DNA from: Paludisphaera rhizosphaerae
GTDB lineage: Bacteria; Planctomycetota; Planctomycetia; Isosphaerales; Isosphaeraceae
NCBI RefSeq assembly: GCF_011065895.1
Contig: NZ_JAALCR010000016.1
Coordinates: 124,001-188,000, forward strand
Length of the DNA stretch: 64,000 bases
Reading direction: 5' to 3'
Position 1 is the stretch's first letter; every line of letters starts with the position of its first letter. This document shows positions 1 to 9,391 of the stretch, piece after piece. Under the pieces are notes generated by a model. The model was not told where the DNA came from. It saw only the letters and a list, made by a program, of their open reading frames with translations, and ran no database searches. The translations under genes were made by a program, and so were the position numbers.

Positions 1-1
1 G

Positions 2-1621
2 GTCAGCTCGCTCGGCAAGGGGCTCACCTGCGCGTCGATCGGGATGATCCTGGAGCAACGCGGGCTGCGGGTGCGGCTCCAAAAATTCGATCCCTATATC
101 AACGTCGATCCGGGCACGATGAGCCCGTATCAGCACGGCGAGGTCTACGTCCTCGACGACGGTTCCGAGACCGATCTCGACCTCGGCCACTACGAGCGGT
201 TCACCCACGCCAAGCTCACCAAAGACTGCAACTACACGACCGGCAAGATCTACCTCTCCGTCATCCAGAAGGAGCGGGAAGGTCGGTACTACGAGGGGAA
301 GACCGTGCAGGTCATCCCTCACGTCACCGATGAGATCAAGGCGGCCGTCCACCAGATGGCGACCGACGACGTCGACGTCGTCATCACCGAGATCGGCGGC
401 ACCGTCGGCGACATCGAAAGCCTGCCGTTCCTGGAGGCGATCCGTCAGTTCGCCCTCGACGTCGGCCGCGAGAACTGCGTCTACATCCACCTGACGCTGG
501 TTCCATATCTCAAGGCCGCCGCCGAACTGAAGACGAAGCCGACCCAGCACTCCGTCGGCGCGCTCCGACAGATCGGCATCCAGCCCGACATCCTGATCTG
601 CCGAACCGAGCACCCGATCCCCGGCGACGAGAAGGACAAGATCGCCCTCTTCTGCAACATCGAGAAGAAGGCCGTCATCGAGGAGCGCGATCGCCAGTAC
701 AGCATCTATGAGGTGCCGCTCAGCCTGGTGCAGAACGGCCTCGACAACCTGCTGGTCAAGCGGCTCGGTCTGAAGGCCAGCCCGATCGACCTGACCGTCT
801 GGTCCGACATGGTCGAGCGGCTGGTGCACCCGAAGCACGAGGTCCGGATCGGCGTCGTCGGCAAGTACATGAAGCATCGCGACGCGTACAAGTCCGTGTA
901 CGAGTCGCTCGACCACGCTGGCATCGCCCACCGGGCGCGGGTGTCGGTCGTCCGGATCGAGGCCGAGGAAGTCAGCGCCCGCGGAGCCGACGCCCTGCTG
1001 GGCGGCATCGACGGCTTGCTCGTCCCCGGCGGCTTCGGCATGCGGGGGATCGAGGGGAAGATCGAAGCCATCCGCTACGCTCGCACGCGGGGCATCCCGT
1101 TCTTCGGGATCTGCCTGGGGATGCAGTGCGCGGTGATCGAGTATTCCCGCAGCGTGCTCGGACTCGAGGACGCCAACAGCACTGAGTTCGAGAAGGACTG
1201 CGAGCACCCGGTCATCGCACTGATGGAAGAGCAACTCGCCGTCACCAAGCGCGGCGGGACGATGCGGCTGGGGGCCTGGCCGTGTGCGCTGGAGCCGAAC
1301 TCGCTGGCTCGCAAGGCGTACGGCCAGGAGCAGATCTCCGAGCGGCACCGGCACCGATACGAGTTCAACAACGCCTATCGCGAGCCGCTGGAAAAGGCCG
1401 GCCTGACCGCCTCGGGCAAGAGTCCGGACGGCCAGATCGTCGAGATCGTCGAGATGGCCGATCATCCCTGGTTCGTCGCCGTCCAGTTCCATCCCGAATT
1501 CCAGTCCAAGCCGACCGATCCCCATCCCCTTTTCCGCGACTTCATTGGCGCGGCGCTTCAGCGCCGTGAGGCGGGTCGGACGGCCGCGGACGGTGCCGCC
1601 GCAAAGGCGGCGACCCCATGA
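2..1621 (+). CDS. pyrG: CTP synthase (5' end outside window)
   Basis: Makes CTP from UTP, ATP and glutamine in the cytoplasm, the last step of pyrimidine nucleotide synthesis. The reading frame is open from base 2 and begins inside the P-loop (VSSLGKGL), so only the first few residues are missing; 539 residues are visible. The amidoligase half carries the [13 protein letters not shown] segment. The C-terminal class I glutaminase half has the nucleophile Cys in GICLGMQ and the His/Glu pair in VQFHPEF. The stop codon overlaps the start of the next gene (ATGA at 1618-1621), so the two are translationally coupled. The ATG at 44 is internal, not the start. The short Ala-rich tail after the glutaminase domain is probably unstructured. 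Confidence 0.97.
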   Translation, partial: VSSLGKGLTCASIGMILEQRGLRVRLQKFDPYINVDPGTMSPYQHGEVYVLDDGSETDLDLGHYERFTHAKLTKDCNYTTGKIYLSVIQKEREGRYYEGKTVQVIPHVTDEIKAAVHQMATDDVDVVITEIGGTVGDIESLPFLEAIRQFALDVGRENCVYIHLTLVPYLKAAAELKTKPTQHSVGALRQIGIQPDILICRTEHPIPGDEKDKIALFCNIEKKAVIEERDRQYSIYEVPLSLVQNGLDNLLVKRLGLKASPIDLTVWSDMVERLVHPKHEVRIGVVGKYMKHRDAYKSVYESLDHAGIAHRARVSVVRIEAEEVSARGADALLGGIDGLLVPGGFGMRGIEGKIEAIRYARTRGIPFFGICLGMQCAVIEYSRSVLGLEDANSTEFEKDCEHPVIALMEEQLAVTKRGGTMRLGAWPCALEPNSLARKAYGQEQISERHRHRYEFNNAYREPLEKAGLTASGKSPDGQIVEIVEMADHPWFVAVQFHPEFQSKPTDPHPLFRDFIGAALQRREAGRTAADGAAAKAATP

Positions 1622-2760
1622 TCGTCACCGCACGAGATTGGAACGATGGCCGTTGGATCGAGGTCGAGGTCGTCGACGGGGCGATCGCCCGGGTCGAAGC
1701 CCTCGATCCCGCGCGGCCGGCTTCCCCGGACGACCCCTTCATCGCGCCGGCGTTCTGGGACATTCAGACGAACGGTCGCTGGGGCCATTCGTTCTCCAGC
1801 TCCGACCTGACCGTCGAACAGGTCGTCGACATCGTCCGCGCCCAGCGGAACCTCGGCGCGGGGCGGATCTGCCCGACGCTCATCACGGCGCCGCCTGAGC
1901 ACACGCTGCACGGGCTGCGGACGATCGCCCAGGCGTGCGACGAGAATCCCGACGTCGACCGCATGGTGGTCGGGATTCACCTGGAAGGGCCGTTCCTCTC
2001 CGAGAAGACCGGCTATCGCGGGACTCACCCCGCCGAGTGCATGCGCGACCCGGACTGGAGCCTCTTTGAGAAGTTCCAGGAGGCGTCGGGCGGTCGGGTC
2101 GTCTTGATGACGCTCGCGCCGGAGCGTGAAGGTTCCGCCGAGTTCATCCGTCGAGCCGTCGCCGCCGGGATCGCCATTTCCCTCGGTCACACGGCGACCG
2201 ACGCCGATGCCCTCGCCGCCGCGGTCGACGCCGGCGCGACGCTGAGCACCCACCTGGGGAACGGCATCGTCGCCGAACTTCCGCGACACCCGAATCCGAT
2301 CTGGCTTCAGGCGGCCGAGGATCGGCTCTACGCATCGTTGATCGCCGACGGCCACCACTTGGGGCCGGCGGCGCTTCGCGTCTTCGCCCGTGCCAAAGGC
2401 TGGAATCGGCTGATCCTGGTCAGCGACGCCGGCTGGCTCGCCGGGCTTCCCGCAGGCAATTACGGAGCCTGGGACGTCGACCCCTCAGGCAAGATCGTGC
2501 TGGCTGGTACGCCGTATCTCGCCGGTTCGGCGCTGGGGCTGGAGGTGGGGCTTAGGGTTCTCGACGCCGTCGAGCCTGCCTTTCCTCGGCCCTTGCTCGA
2601 CACGGTCACGACCAACCCGGCCCGGCTGCTGAAGCGGCCTGAACCGCGCTTAGCCGTCGGCGAGCCGGCGGAATTCGTCCTGTTGCGTCGGCCGGCTCCC
2701 GGCGGACTGACCCTGGAGCGGACGTGCATCGGCGGCGAGTGGTTTGAACGGGCAGACTGA
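1618..2760 (+). CDS. nagA: N-acetylglucosamine-6-phosphate deacetylase-like amidohydrolase
   Basis: Predicted to remove the acetyl group from GlcNAc-6-phosphate, feeding amino-sugar recycling or catabolism. The 380-residue protein has the family's HLEGPF metal-site motif near residue 122, SLGHTATDA and STHLGNG histidine motifs in the barrel, DGHHL, and a late LVSDA aspartate. The substrate call rests on overall NagA resemblance; a related amidohydrolase specificity cannot be excluded. It overlaps pyrG by 4 bases and is followed 28 bases after its stop by a strong hairpin. No other nag gene (nagB, nagE) is nearby, so the link to CTP synthase looks organisational and not pathway-based. Confidence 0.85.
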   Translation: MIVTARDWNDGRWIEVEVVDGAIARVEALDPARPASPDDPFIAPAFWDIQTNGRWGHSFSSSDLTVEQVVDIVRAQRNLGAGRICPTLITAPPEHTLHGLRTIAQACDENPDVDRMVVGIHLEGPFLSEKTGYRGTHPAECMRDPDWSLFEKFQEASGGRVVLMTLAPEREGSAEFIRRAVAAGIAISLGHTATDADALAAAVDAGATLSTHLGNGIVAELPRHPNPIWLQAAEDRLYASLIADGHHLGPAALRVFARAKGWNRLILVSDAGWLAGLPAGNYGAWDVDPSGKIVLAGTPYLAGSALGLEVGLRVLDAVEPAFPRPLLDTVTTNPARLLKRPEPRLAVGEPAEFVLLRRPAPGGLTLERTCIGGEWFERAD

Positions 2761-2788
2761 GTTCAGCGGACGGGTCCTTCGAAACGAC

Positions 2789-2816
2789 AAGGCCCCGCGG
2801 AAATCCGCGGGGCCTT
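2789..2816. terminator. Bidirectional terminator hairpin
   Basis: A 12-bp perfect stem (AAGGCCCCGCGG paired with its complement) around an AAAT loop. It sits between the convergent nagA and oxidoreductase genes and has A/T residues at both ends, so it can serve both strands. Confidence 0.8.
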
Positions 2817-2835
2817 GCTGATTAACGGAGCTTGC

Positions 2836-4347
2836 TCAGGCGTGGTCGGCCGGGTCGCGGCCGTCGACCCACGCGCCTTCGAGCTTCTGGTATTCGGGCG
2901 GAACCAGGAGCGAGCCGGTTTCGCCGGCCTTCCAACCCATGACCTGGGTCGGCTTGCCGCGGAGCTTGCTGCGCTCTTCCCAGCGGGCGGCCCAGGCGCT
3001 GTCGGCGGAGACGACGGAGCCGTCTTCCTTGTTGATGTAGTAGGCTTTGCCTTCGCGGTGCGACTTGACGCCCAGGTTGACGGTGGCGATCGCGGCGTAG
3101 CCGAGTTCGACCGGGCAGAGCGTTTCGGGGTTGCGCGAACGGCAGCAGCCGAGGAAGTGCTCCCACAGGGCGCGGGTGTCTTCATGGGGCTGGGTCGGGT
3201 TGAACTTGTCGCCGCCTTCGCCCATGTTGGCGCCCGGAGGGGCCGGACGGCTGGACAGCTTCTGCTGCGAGATCGTGTAGCCGTTGCTCGGCGTACGATC
3301 GAAGGTCATCGTGGCGTTGTGGCCGCGGATGACTTCGGGGAGCTGGGTGTCGTTGCACATGGTGGCCGAGATGAGGACCTGGCAGCCCTCGTCGTAGTCG
3401 GCGACCACGGTGGCGACGTCCGGCACGTCGCGGCCGTCATATTCCATGTACAGGCCGCCGGCGCCAACGACCCGCCGGGGCAGGCGGACGCCCATCGCCA
3501 GGATCAGGTGGGTGAGCTGGTGGACGAAGAGGTCGGTGTACATGCCGCCGCCGAAATCCCAGTAGCAGCGCCACTGGGCGTAGCGGGCGCGGTCGAACGG
3601 CTGGTCCGGGGCTAGACCGAAGTCGGTTCCCAGGAACATCTTCCAGTCGACCGTCTTGGGGGTCATGTCCTTGGTCAGCTTGTAGTACCGCCACTGGCCG
3701 ACTTCGCTGTTTCGGTAGTACGAGGTCTGCCCCTGCATGACCTTGCCGATCTTGCCCTCGGTGATCTGCTTGTTGGCGTCGCGCCACCGGGGATCGGCCG
3801 TCGACTGCACGCCGACCGTGAAGACCTGCTTGGTCCGATTGACGGTCTCGACGAGCTTGCGGGCTTCGTCGATGGTGTGCGTCATCGGCTTCTCGCAATA
3901 AACGTCCTTGCCGGCGTTCATCGCGTCTTCGGACATCTTCGCGTGCCAGTGGTCGGGCGTGGCGATCAGGACGACGTCGATGTCCTTGTTTTCAAGGAGG
4001 CGACGGTAGTCCTTGGTGATCCTGTCCTTGTCCTTGCCCTCGGCGTCGAGCCCGACCTTCTTCGCCGAGTAGTAGAGGCCGCGCTTGGCCTCGTCGTTGC
4101 CGTCCCACACGTCGCAGAGGCCGACGATGTCGACGAGCTTGGTCTCTTCCTTCAGACGGCCCAGGATGCGGAGGTGCTCCTGAGCGCGACCGCCAGGGCC
4201 AAGGATGCCGACGTTGATCCGGTCGTTCGCGCCCTTGACGGCGCCGACGGCGGGGTGAGCGAAGGTTCCGACGGCCGCCGCCGCGCCGGCGGCTGCGCCG
4301 GTCGTCTCCAGGAAGGTGCGACGGCTCACCAGGGGTTTGTTCTGCAT
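2836..4347 (-). CDS. Gfo/Idh/MocA family oxidoreductase, Tat-exported
   Basis: NAD(P)-dependent sugar or polyol oxidoreductase of the GFO/IDH/MocA family; substrate unknown. The chosen ATG at 4347 gives 503 residues and places a twin-arginine leader (SRRTFLETTG then an Ala-rich core) right at the N-terminus, with GGAG about 9 bases upstream; a longer frame starting at 4464 would bury the leader. The Rossmann motif is VGILGPGGRAQEH near residue 45, and the family hallmark CEKPMTH follows near residue 155. Tat export suggests it folds with its cofactor before crossing the membrane, common for planctomycete members. It stands alone, divergent from the SRPBCC gene. Confidence 0.9.
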   Translation of the reverse strand: MQNKPLVSRRTFLETTGAAAGAAAAVGTFAHPAVGAVKGANDRINVGILGPGGRAQEHLRILGRLKEETKLVDIVGLCDVWDGNDEAKRGLYYSAKKVGLDAEGKDKDRITKDYRRLLENKDIDVVLIATPDHWHAKMSEDAMNAGKDVYCEKPMTHTIDEARKLVETVNRTKQVFTVGVQSTADPRWRDANKQITEGKIGKVMQGQTSYYRNSEVGQWRYYKLTKDMTPKTVDWKMFLGTDFGLAPDQPFDRARYAQWRCYWDFGGGMYTDLFVHQLTHLILAMGVRLPRRVVGAGGLYMEYDGRDVPDVATVVADYDEGCQVLISATMCNDTQLPEVIRGHNATMTFDRTPSNGYTISQQKLSSRPAPPGANMGEGGDKFNPTQPHEDTRALWEHFLGCCRSRNPETLCPVELGYAAIATVNLGVKSHREGKAYYINKEDGSVVSADSAWAARWEERSKLRGKPTQVMGWKAGETGSLLVPPEYQKLEGAWVDGRDPADHA

Positions 4348-4817
4348 TCTGAAGATCTCCGGGCAGGAATAGAATACGGAGGAGACGACCGTAAGCGATC
4401 GGAGCGGCGGGCGAGGGATCGGACGGCGCGGACTCACCAGGTCGGCAAACGAGCCCGACAGCATGGATCTCTCGGCCGACGGTTTCGACTTCAGGCTACC
4501 CCTCTCGGGACTGGCCAGTCAAGGACCCGCCGGCTTGTGCGAGGGCGTTGCAAGTATAGCCGGGTCTCCTCCACGGAAGGCCTCGACCTTGACCCATTCC
4601 CGCGCGAATCGCCCGAACGACCCTTATTCACCGGCGGAAGCATGTAGATTCAGTGATCCGTAGACTCGCCGTGAACGCCCCGGTTTCCCTGAGCCGCGCA
4701 GTCCACTGTCGAACGACTCGATGCGGCTCGGCGAACAAATAGGCTGGATCGTGGCACCCGCATTTGTTAAAAACGTGGATGAAGCATGATTGCGTTTATC
4801 GTCCTTTGGAGTCGGCC
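4348..4817. other. Intergenic region between divergent genes
   Basis: About 470 bases between the leftward oxidoreductase and the rightward SRPBCC gene. It must contain promoters for both, but I could not place convincing hexamers. The part nearest the SRPBCC gene (about 4735-4800) is the most A/T-rich. I see no RNA gene or repeat here. Confidence 0.5.
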
Positions 4818-5291
4818 GTGTCGCTCAAGCGGTTCGTCAAGGAATCCCGAATCGCGGCCCCTCCTGAGGAGGTCTTCGCCTTCTTCGAGCGTCCTGACGC
4901 TTTTGAGAAGTTGATCCCGCCGGATGAGGACGTCGAACTTCTGAAGGCGCCTCGCTCTCTAAACGTCGGGACGCGCGTCGTCATTCGGACCCGACTCGGC
5001 CCATTTCCGATCGAATGGGAGGTCGAGCACATCGAATACATTCCCGGCCGGCTGTTCGTCGACCGACAGGTTCGAGGCCCCTTCGCCGCCTGGACGCACC
5101 GCCACGAATTCAACGACGACGGCCAGGGGGGAACGATGCTCAGGGACGTGGTGGACTACGCGCCGCCGGGAGGAATGCTCGGGGCGGCGGTGGGGGGACG
5201 ATTCCTCGAATCCAAGCTCGCGAAACTCTTCGAGTATCGTCATCAGGTCGTTCGCAGCGCACTCGAAAACTCTGACGGCGAAACCGGTTGA
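4818..5291 (+). CDS. SRPBCC (START-like) fold protein
   Basis: A 157-residue single-domain protein of the SRPBCC/polyketide-cyclase superfamily, which binds hydrophobic ligands in a deep cavity; ligand unknown. The opening pattern FVKESRIAAPPEEVFAFF and the WTHRHEF segment followed by a turn and a long C-terminal helix fit the family. I chose the GTG at 4818 because GGAG lies six bases upstream and the domain begins immediately; an in-frame ATG at 4764 would add an atypical 18-residue N-terminus. No operon partner. Members of this type are often annotated as cell-division inhibitor-like, which the sequence alone does not justify. Confidence 0.8.
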   Translation: MSLKRFVKESRIAAPPEEVFAFFERPDAFEKLIPPDEDVELLKAPRSLNVGTRVVIRTRLGPFPIEWEVEHIEYIPGRLFVDRQVRGPFAAWTHRHEFNDDGQGGTMLRDVVDYAPPGGMLGAAVGGRFLESKLAKLFEYRHQVVRSALENSDGETG

Positions 5292-5520
5292 ACTCCGACG
5301 GGTTCCATATCGTAGACTCTAAAGGGGAGCGCCGAGGATCTTCATCGGACTTTCGTCGCGCCCCCCATCGAATAAGCTTCTCGGTCGAACGTCAGTAGGG
5401 TAGACTCCCGGATAGTGTGTGTGGATCGACGGGCAGGAGCCGACGCCCCCTCTCCCACTCTATGGCGACGGTTTCGGCGGGATGAGCACGAAGCGCACCG
5501 TATCGACAGGCCACGTGAAC

Positions 5521-6555
5521 ATGCCGCGCACCATTACCTGCGACCAATGCCAGGCCGTTCTCAACCTTCCCGACCAGGTTCCGGCCGGGAAGCGTTTGAA
5601 ATGTCCGAAGTGCCAGCACCGGTTCGTCGTCACGATCAAGGACGCCAATTCGGCCTCGACTCGCCCCGGCGAACTCGAAGCCGCCAATGCGACGTCCACC
5701 TTCAGCCCGGCCCACACGGAACTGCCGGTCTTCGACGACCTTCCCGTGCCCCGCGCTGAGGGGGACTTGCGCGAGGCGTTCGATCTACCCCTGCTGGCCG
5801 GCGAGGCTGAGAAGAGTCTCGGCGCTTCCCCGGCCGCCGCCGCTGTCAGCGACGCCGCGGCCCTCTTTCAAGACGAGCCTCGCCGTCGCCGCAAGGCTCA
5901 CGGCGCCGAGGCCCGGTCGTCGGCTCGCCGCTGCCCTCGATGCGGCGGCGTTGTGCCTCAGGGCATGTCGATCTGCCAGTCGTGCGGGACCGACGCCGAT
6001 ACCGGCATGTTCGTCGGTCTGGACGACGACCTGACGCCTCCGCCCCCGCCGCGACCGACCGGGATTCCGCTCCTGATCGCGGTCCCGGGACTCTTGTGCG
6101 GCCTGGCTGGCGGGCTCCTTACGATTCTGTCGCTGATCCAGTCGGTTCGCGTCGAACCCGGCGTCTACCAGTACGGCTGGCTAATGCTCGGCGTCGTGGC
6201 TGCCTACGGCGTCTACGGCGCGGTGCAGTTTCTCCGCGGCAAGTCGGTCAAGGTGCTGATCCTGGCCCTGACCCTCGGCGCGATCGTCAACGTGATCTCC
6301 ATGATCGCACTGCCGATCTTCGAAGCGAACTTCGCCGAGACCGCCGACATCGTCACGCAGTCTCAAGTCGCCGAAGACGACCCGAACGCGAACGATCTCG
6401 CGGCCACCGAATACAAGCCGATCATCGACCGCCTCGATCAGACCCGGATCAAATCGGGCGTGGCGATGCTCATCCTTTGCGCCGTCATGGTGGCCTACCT
6501 GAATTCGCAGCCGGTGAAGAAGTACTTCTTCCGGAAGTCGATTCCCACCTACTGA
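5521..6555 (+). CDS. Zinc-ribbon membrane protein of unknown function
   Basis: 344 residues from the ATG at 5521. The N-terminus is an MJ0042-type zinc ribbon (CDQCQ then CPKCQHRF). A low-complexity acidic linker follows, then a second zinc ribbon (CPRCGG and CQSCG, about residues 139-160). The C-terminal half has four hydrophobic segments, so the zinc ribbons are probably cytoplasmic and tethered to the membrane. This layout is common in planctomycetes and its function is not known. An upstream in-frame ATG at 5482 would add 13 residues; I prefer 5521 because the zinc-ribbon domain normally starts at the extreme N-terminus. A strong terminator hairpin follows the stop. Confidence 0.75.
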   Translation: MPRTITCDQCQAVLNLPDQVPAGKRLKCPKCQHRFVVTIKDANSASTRPGELEAANATSTFSPAHTELPVFDDLPVPRAEGDLREAFDLPLLAGEAEKSLGASPAAAAVSDAAALFQDEPRRRRKAHGAEARSSARRCPRCGGVVPQGMSICQSCGTDADTGMFVGLDDDLTPPPPPRPTGIPLLIAVPGLLCGLAGGLLTILSLIQSVRVEPGVYQYGWLMLGVVAAYGVYGAVQFLRGKSVKVLILALTLGAIVNVISMIALPIFEANFAETADIVTQSQVAEDDPNANDLAATEYKPIIDRLDQTRIKSGVAMLILCAVMVAYLNSQPVKKYFFRKSIPTY

Positions 6556-6562
6556 GCCGTGT

Positions 6563-6586
6563 CCGCGAGGCGGAGTCGCCTCGCGG
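6563..6586. terminator. Bidirectional terminator hairpin
   Basis: A perfect 10-bp stem (CCGCGAGGCG with its complement) and a GAGT loop, 8 bases after the zinc-ribbon gene and 20 bases beyond the end of the convergent acetyltransferase gene. There is no U-tract, so efficiency is uncertain. Confidence 0.6.
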
Positions 6587-6605
6587 CTCTGGACCAGCCG
6601 ATCGA

Positions 6606-7883
6606 TCAGGCCGTCGCGGAGTCGAGTGGGCTCCGCCAGACGGCCTGGACGGGGAACAGGACGCGCGCCGCGTCGAGGGCCGTCGCCGTAGAGGCGACGA
6701 AGCCGTCCTCATTGGCGGCCTCGTCGACGCCGACGTGACCCATCGCCAGCCGGACGAACGTCGCCGAGCTGAGCGTGAGGTGACGGCGGCTGAGCTTGTC
6801 AGGCTCGACCCGAGACCCCTTGCCGTCGGCGTGGATCAGCCAGCGGTGGTCGTCGACGGTCAGGCCAAGTTCCAGGGGGACCGAGCCGGCCTCCTGGGCT
6901 CGCTTGCTCAGTTCGGGCAGGATCGCCTTCAGGAAACGCCCCACGTCGGGCACGTTATACATCGAGACGGACCCGTCGACGGCGTCCTGATCGAACATCT
7001 TACCCGAGGCTGATCGGCCGGCGTCGAGCGCCGGGTGGCCAATCGGGGCGTTGATGGTGACCTCGGGGTAGGCCCGTTCCAGGGCCTCCGCGCGAACGCG
7101 TCCCAGGAGCGCCTTCAGCGCCTGGGGATGGGCTGGATCAGTGGCGATCTCCAGGATCCGATGGTCCTTGACGAAGGCGTAGCCGCGAACGGCCTCCCCC
7201 TGGCAGGCGACCCAGATCACGTGGGCGTAGCGCCGGCCGATCAACCACCGCCAGTATTCCTCGGAGCGGTCCACGGTTCCGGTGGTGGTGCGGAACTGGG
7301 CGTCGTAGAGCGACATCAAATCGCCCAGCTCGACCTGCCGCCAGGGACGGACGTGCCAGCCGCCGCCTTTCGCCTCGACGATGCCGTCGACGGCCTGCGG
7401 CAGGTTCCGGCTCAGGATCTGGCCAAAGGTGCCGCGACCACAGATCCCCCATCCCATGGGTTTGTAAAACCGGGGCATCCGCGTCGTGAGGGCCTGGACG
7501 ACGGCCCCCGTCGCGCGCGAACGCTCTCCCGCGAGCCGCATCAGGTTCTGGGCGAAACCAAGACCGCGATACTCGGGGAGAGTCCCGATCCACATCACCC
7601 CGTTCATGGGGATGGAGACGCCGCCGTAACGGATCTTTCGTTCGGTCAGGTGGACGTGACTCGCCACCCGGCCGTCAACCTTCACCAGCAAGCGCTGGTC
7701 GGGACGGTATGCCGGGTCGCTGAGGGTCCCCAGGAAGGTTTCGCGATCGGGTCCGTGGAAGACGTGGAGCAACGTCTGGTAGACCGCCTCATGGTCGGCC
7801 TCGGTTCCCAGACAGTACTCCACGGATCCTCGACGAAACGGGAGACGAGTCTCCTGGGTGGAGGCTTTCATCAGGTCGACCAT
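6606..7883 (-). CDS. GNAT family N-acetyltransferase, Eis-like layout
   Basis: A roughly 425-residue protein whose N-terminal third is a GNAT acetyltransferase domain; the acetyl-CoA loop is in GTLPEYRGLGFAQNLM. The middle holds a second GNAT-like half and the C-terminus resembles a sterol-carrier-like fold, an arrangement seen in Eis-type acetyltransferases. Substrate unknown. The frame extends to a GTG at 7946, but ATGs at 7883 and 7871 are nearer the start of the conserved domain; none has a clear ribosome-binding site, so the start is uncertain. It is transcribed alone and converges on the zinc-ribbon membrane gene. Confidence 0.75.
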   Translation of the reverse strand: MVDLMKASTQETRLPFRRGSVEYCLGTEADHEAVYQTLLHVFHGPDRETFLGTLSDPAYRPDQRLLVKVDGRVASHVHLTERKIRYGGVSIPMNGVMWIGTLPEYRGLGFAQNLMRLAGERSRATGAVVQALTTRMPRFYKPMGWGICGRGTFGQILSRNLPQAVDGIVEAKGGGWHVRPWRQVELGDLMSLYDAQFRTTTGTVDRSEEYWRWLIGRRYAHVIWVACQGEAVRGYAFVKDHRILEIATDPAHPQALKALLGRVRAEALERAYPEVTINAPIGHPALDAGRSASGKMFDQDAVDGSVSMYNVPDVGRFLKAILPELSKRAQEAGSVPLELGLTVDDHRWLIHADGKGSRVEPDKLSRRHLTLSSATFVRLAMGHVGVDEAANEDGFVASTATALDAARVLFPVQAVWRSPLDSATA

Positions 7884-8218
7884 CTTTCGGACGCGCCGCG
7901 AGGGCGGGGAGGCAACCGTGAAACCGGCGAGACCGTCGCTGATCACGACGCGACACCGTAGTACTCCATTCTACGGCGTCTAACTCGCCGCCGCCCGAAA
8001 AAGTCGCTCCGGCGGTCTTTTTTTCTGACCGGCCCGGAATCCAGGGCTGAAAACCCCGGTGGACGAGAGACCCTAAGTGTTCGGGATAGGCCGAAAGTGC
8101 GGATTACGCCAACGAAACGGCTCACTCCCGCCTTCGAAAGGCGCTATATATAACTGCATTTCATCAAGCCGGCTGGCATGCGTTGGTGGAGGCGGCCGGT
8201 CTGATGGTCGGACCTCGA

Positions 8219-9391
8219 TCAGGGGGCGGCTTGCGTGGGGGTGGAGTCCTTGATGCAGCGGAAGCCCAGGTGCGACATCCCGGAGTCGGTGGCCGTCCCC
8301 TGGCGGGCGCTGGGGCGGTAGTTTGTGCAGTAGTTCGAGCTGCACAGAAACGAGCCGCCGCGGGTGACTCGCTTGGGCTGATAGCGTTCGTCCGGGTCGT
8401 AGCTCTGGTCGGGCCCCTTGGGGTTGATCGTGAGCGTCGTGTCGCCGTTCATTCGATAGCTGTCGGGGCGGTACCAGTCGGAGCACCATTCCCAGACGTT
8501 GCCGATCGTGTCGTACAGTCCGAAAGCGTTGGGGGGGAACATCTTGACCGGCGCGATGCGGGGGTAGCCGTCGTGGTCCTCGACGACTTCCGGGAACCGA
8601 CCCTGCCAGGTGTTCGCCAGGCGCTTGCCCTCGGGCGAGAACGTGTCGCCCCAGCCATACTTCTGGCCTTCAACGCCGCCGCGCGAGGCTCGTTCCCATT
8701 CGGCCTCGGTGGGCAGGCGTTTGCCGGCCCATTTGGCGTAGGCCTCGGCGTCCTCGAAGGAGACGTGCACGACGGGGAGATCGTCCTTGCCGTCGATCGA
8801 GCTGTCCGGTCCTTCCGGATGCTTCCAGTCGGCGCCGGCGGTCCAGCGCCACCAGTTGGAGATGTCGTCGAGTCCGCCCGGCGGCAGGGCTCCGACCGGC
8901 GGGGTGAAGACCAGCGAGCCGGGTTTGAGCATCTCCTCGGGGGGCTTCTCCGTGCCCGGCGGCAATTGGGTCTTCATGACGTCCCAGTCGACGGGGCGTT
9001 CGGCGACCGTCTTGTAGCCGGTGGCGTCGACGAACTTGCGGAACTGGCCGTTGGTGACTTCCGTCGCGTCGATCCAGAAGCTGTCGACCTTCACCTTGTG
9101 GGCAGGACGCTCGGAGGGGTGGGCTTCCGGGTCGTCGGTCCCCATCGTGAAGACGCCGCCGGGAATCCAGACCATTCCCTCCGGGGGCGGAACGGCGGCC
9201 TTCTCCGGCGCGGCCGAGGAAGCGGACGGCTCTCCCGACGCGGGCGAGGTCGTCGCGGCGGGGGCCGGCTGCGTCAGTTCGCCTGCAGGGGTCTTCTCCT
9301 TCTGCTCGCACCCACCGAGAACGCCGGCCCAGGCCGCAAGGGCGATTGCGAGGAACGAGGTCGACCGCGACTTCTTGAGGGTGTTCGTCAT
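8219..9391 (-). CDS. Formylglycine-generating enzyme, lipoprotein
   Basis: Predicted to oxidise the active-site cysteine of sulfatases to formylglycine. The 390-residue protein starts with a lipoprotein signal (lipobox LGGC near residue 28) and a Ser/Ala/Pro-rich tether, then the FGE-sulfatase domain from about residue 75. Unlike many SUMF1-like proteins it keeps both catalytic cysteines, Cys350 and Cys355, in the C-terminal motif FLCSSNYC, followed by YRPSAR and LGFRC, matching true FGE. The ATG overlaps the stop of the M2 peptidase gene by 4 bases, so the pair is translationally coupled. Planctomycete genomes are rich in sulfatases, but none lies in this window. Confidence 0.88.
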   Translation of the reverse strand: MTNTLKKSRSTSFLAIALAAWAGVLGGCEQKEKTPAGELTQPAPAATTSPASGEPSASSAAPEKAAVPPPEGMVWIPGGVFTMGTDDPEAHPSERPAHKVKVDSFWIDATEVTNGQFRKFVDATGYKTVAERPVDWDVMKTQLPPGTEKPPEEMLKPGSLVFTPPVGALPPGGLDDISNWWRWTAGADWKHPEGPDSSIDGKDDLPVVHVSFEDAEAYAKWAGKRLPTEAEWERASRGGVEGQKYGWGDTFSPEGKRLANTWQGRFPEVVEDHDGYPRIAPVKMFPPNAFGLYDTIGNVWEWCSDWYRPDSYRMNGDTTLTINPKGPDQSYDPDERYQPKRVTRGGSFLCSSNYCTNYRPSARQGTATDSGMSHLGFRCIKDSTPTQAAP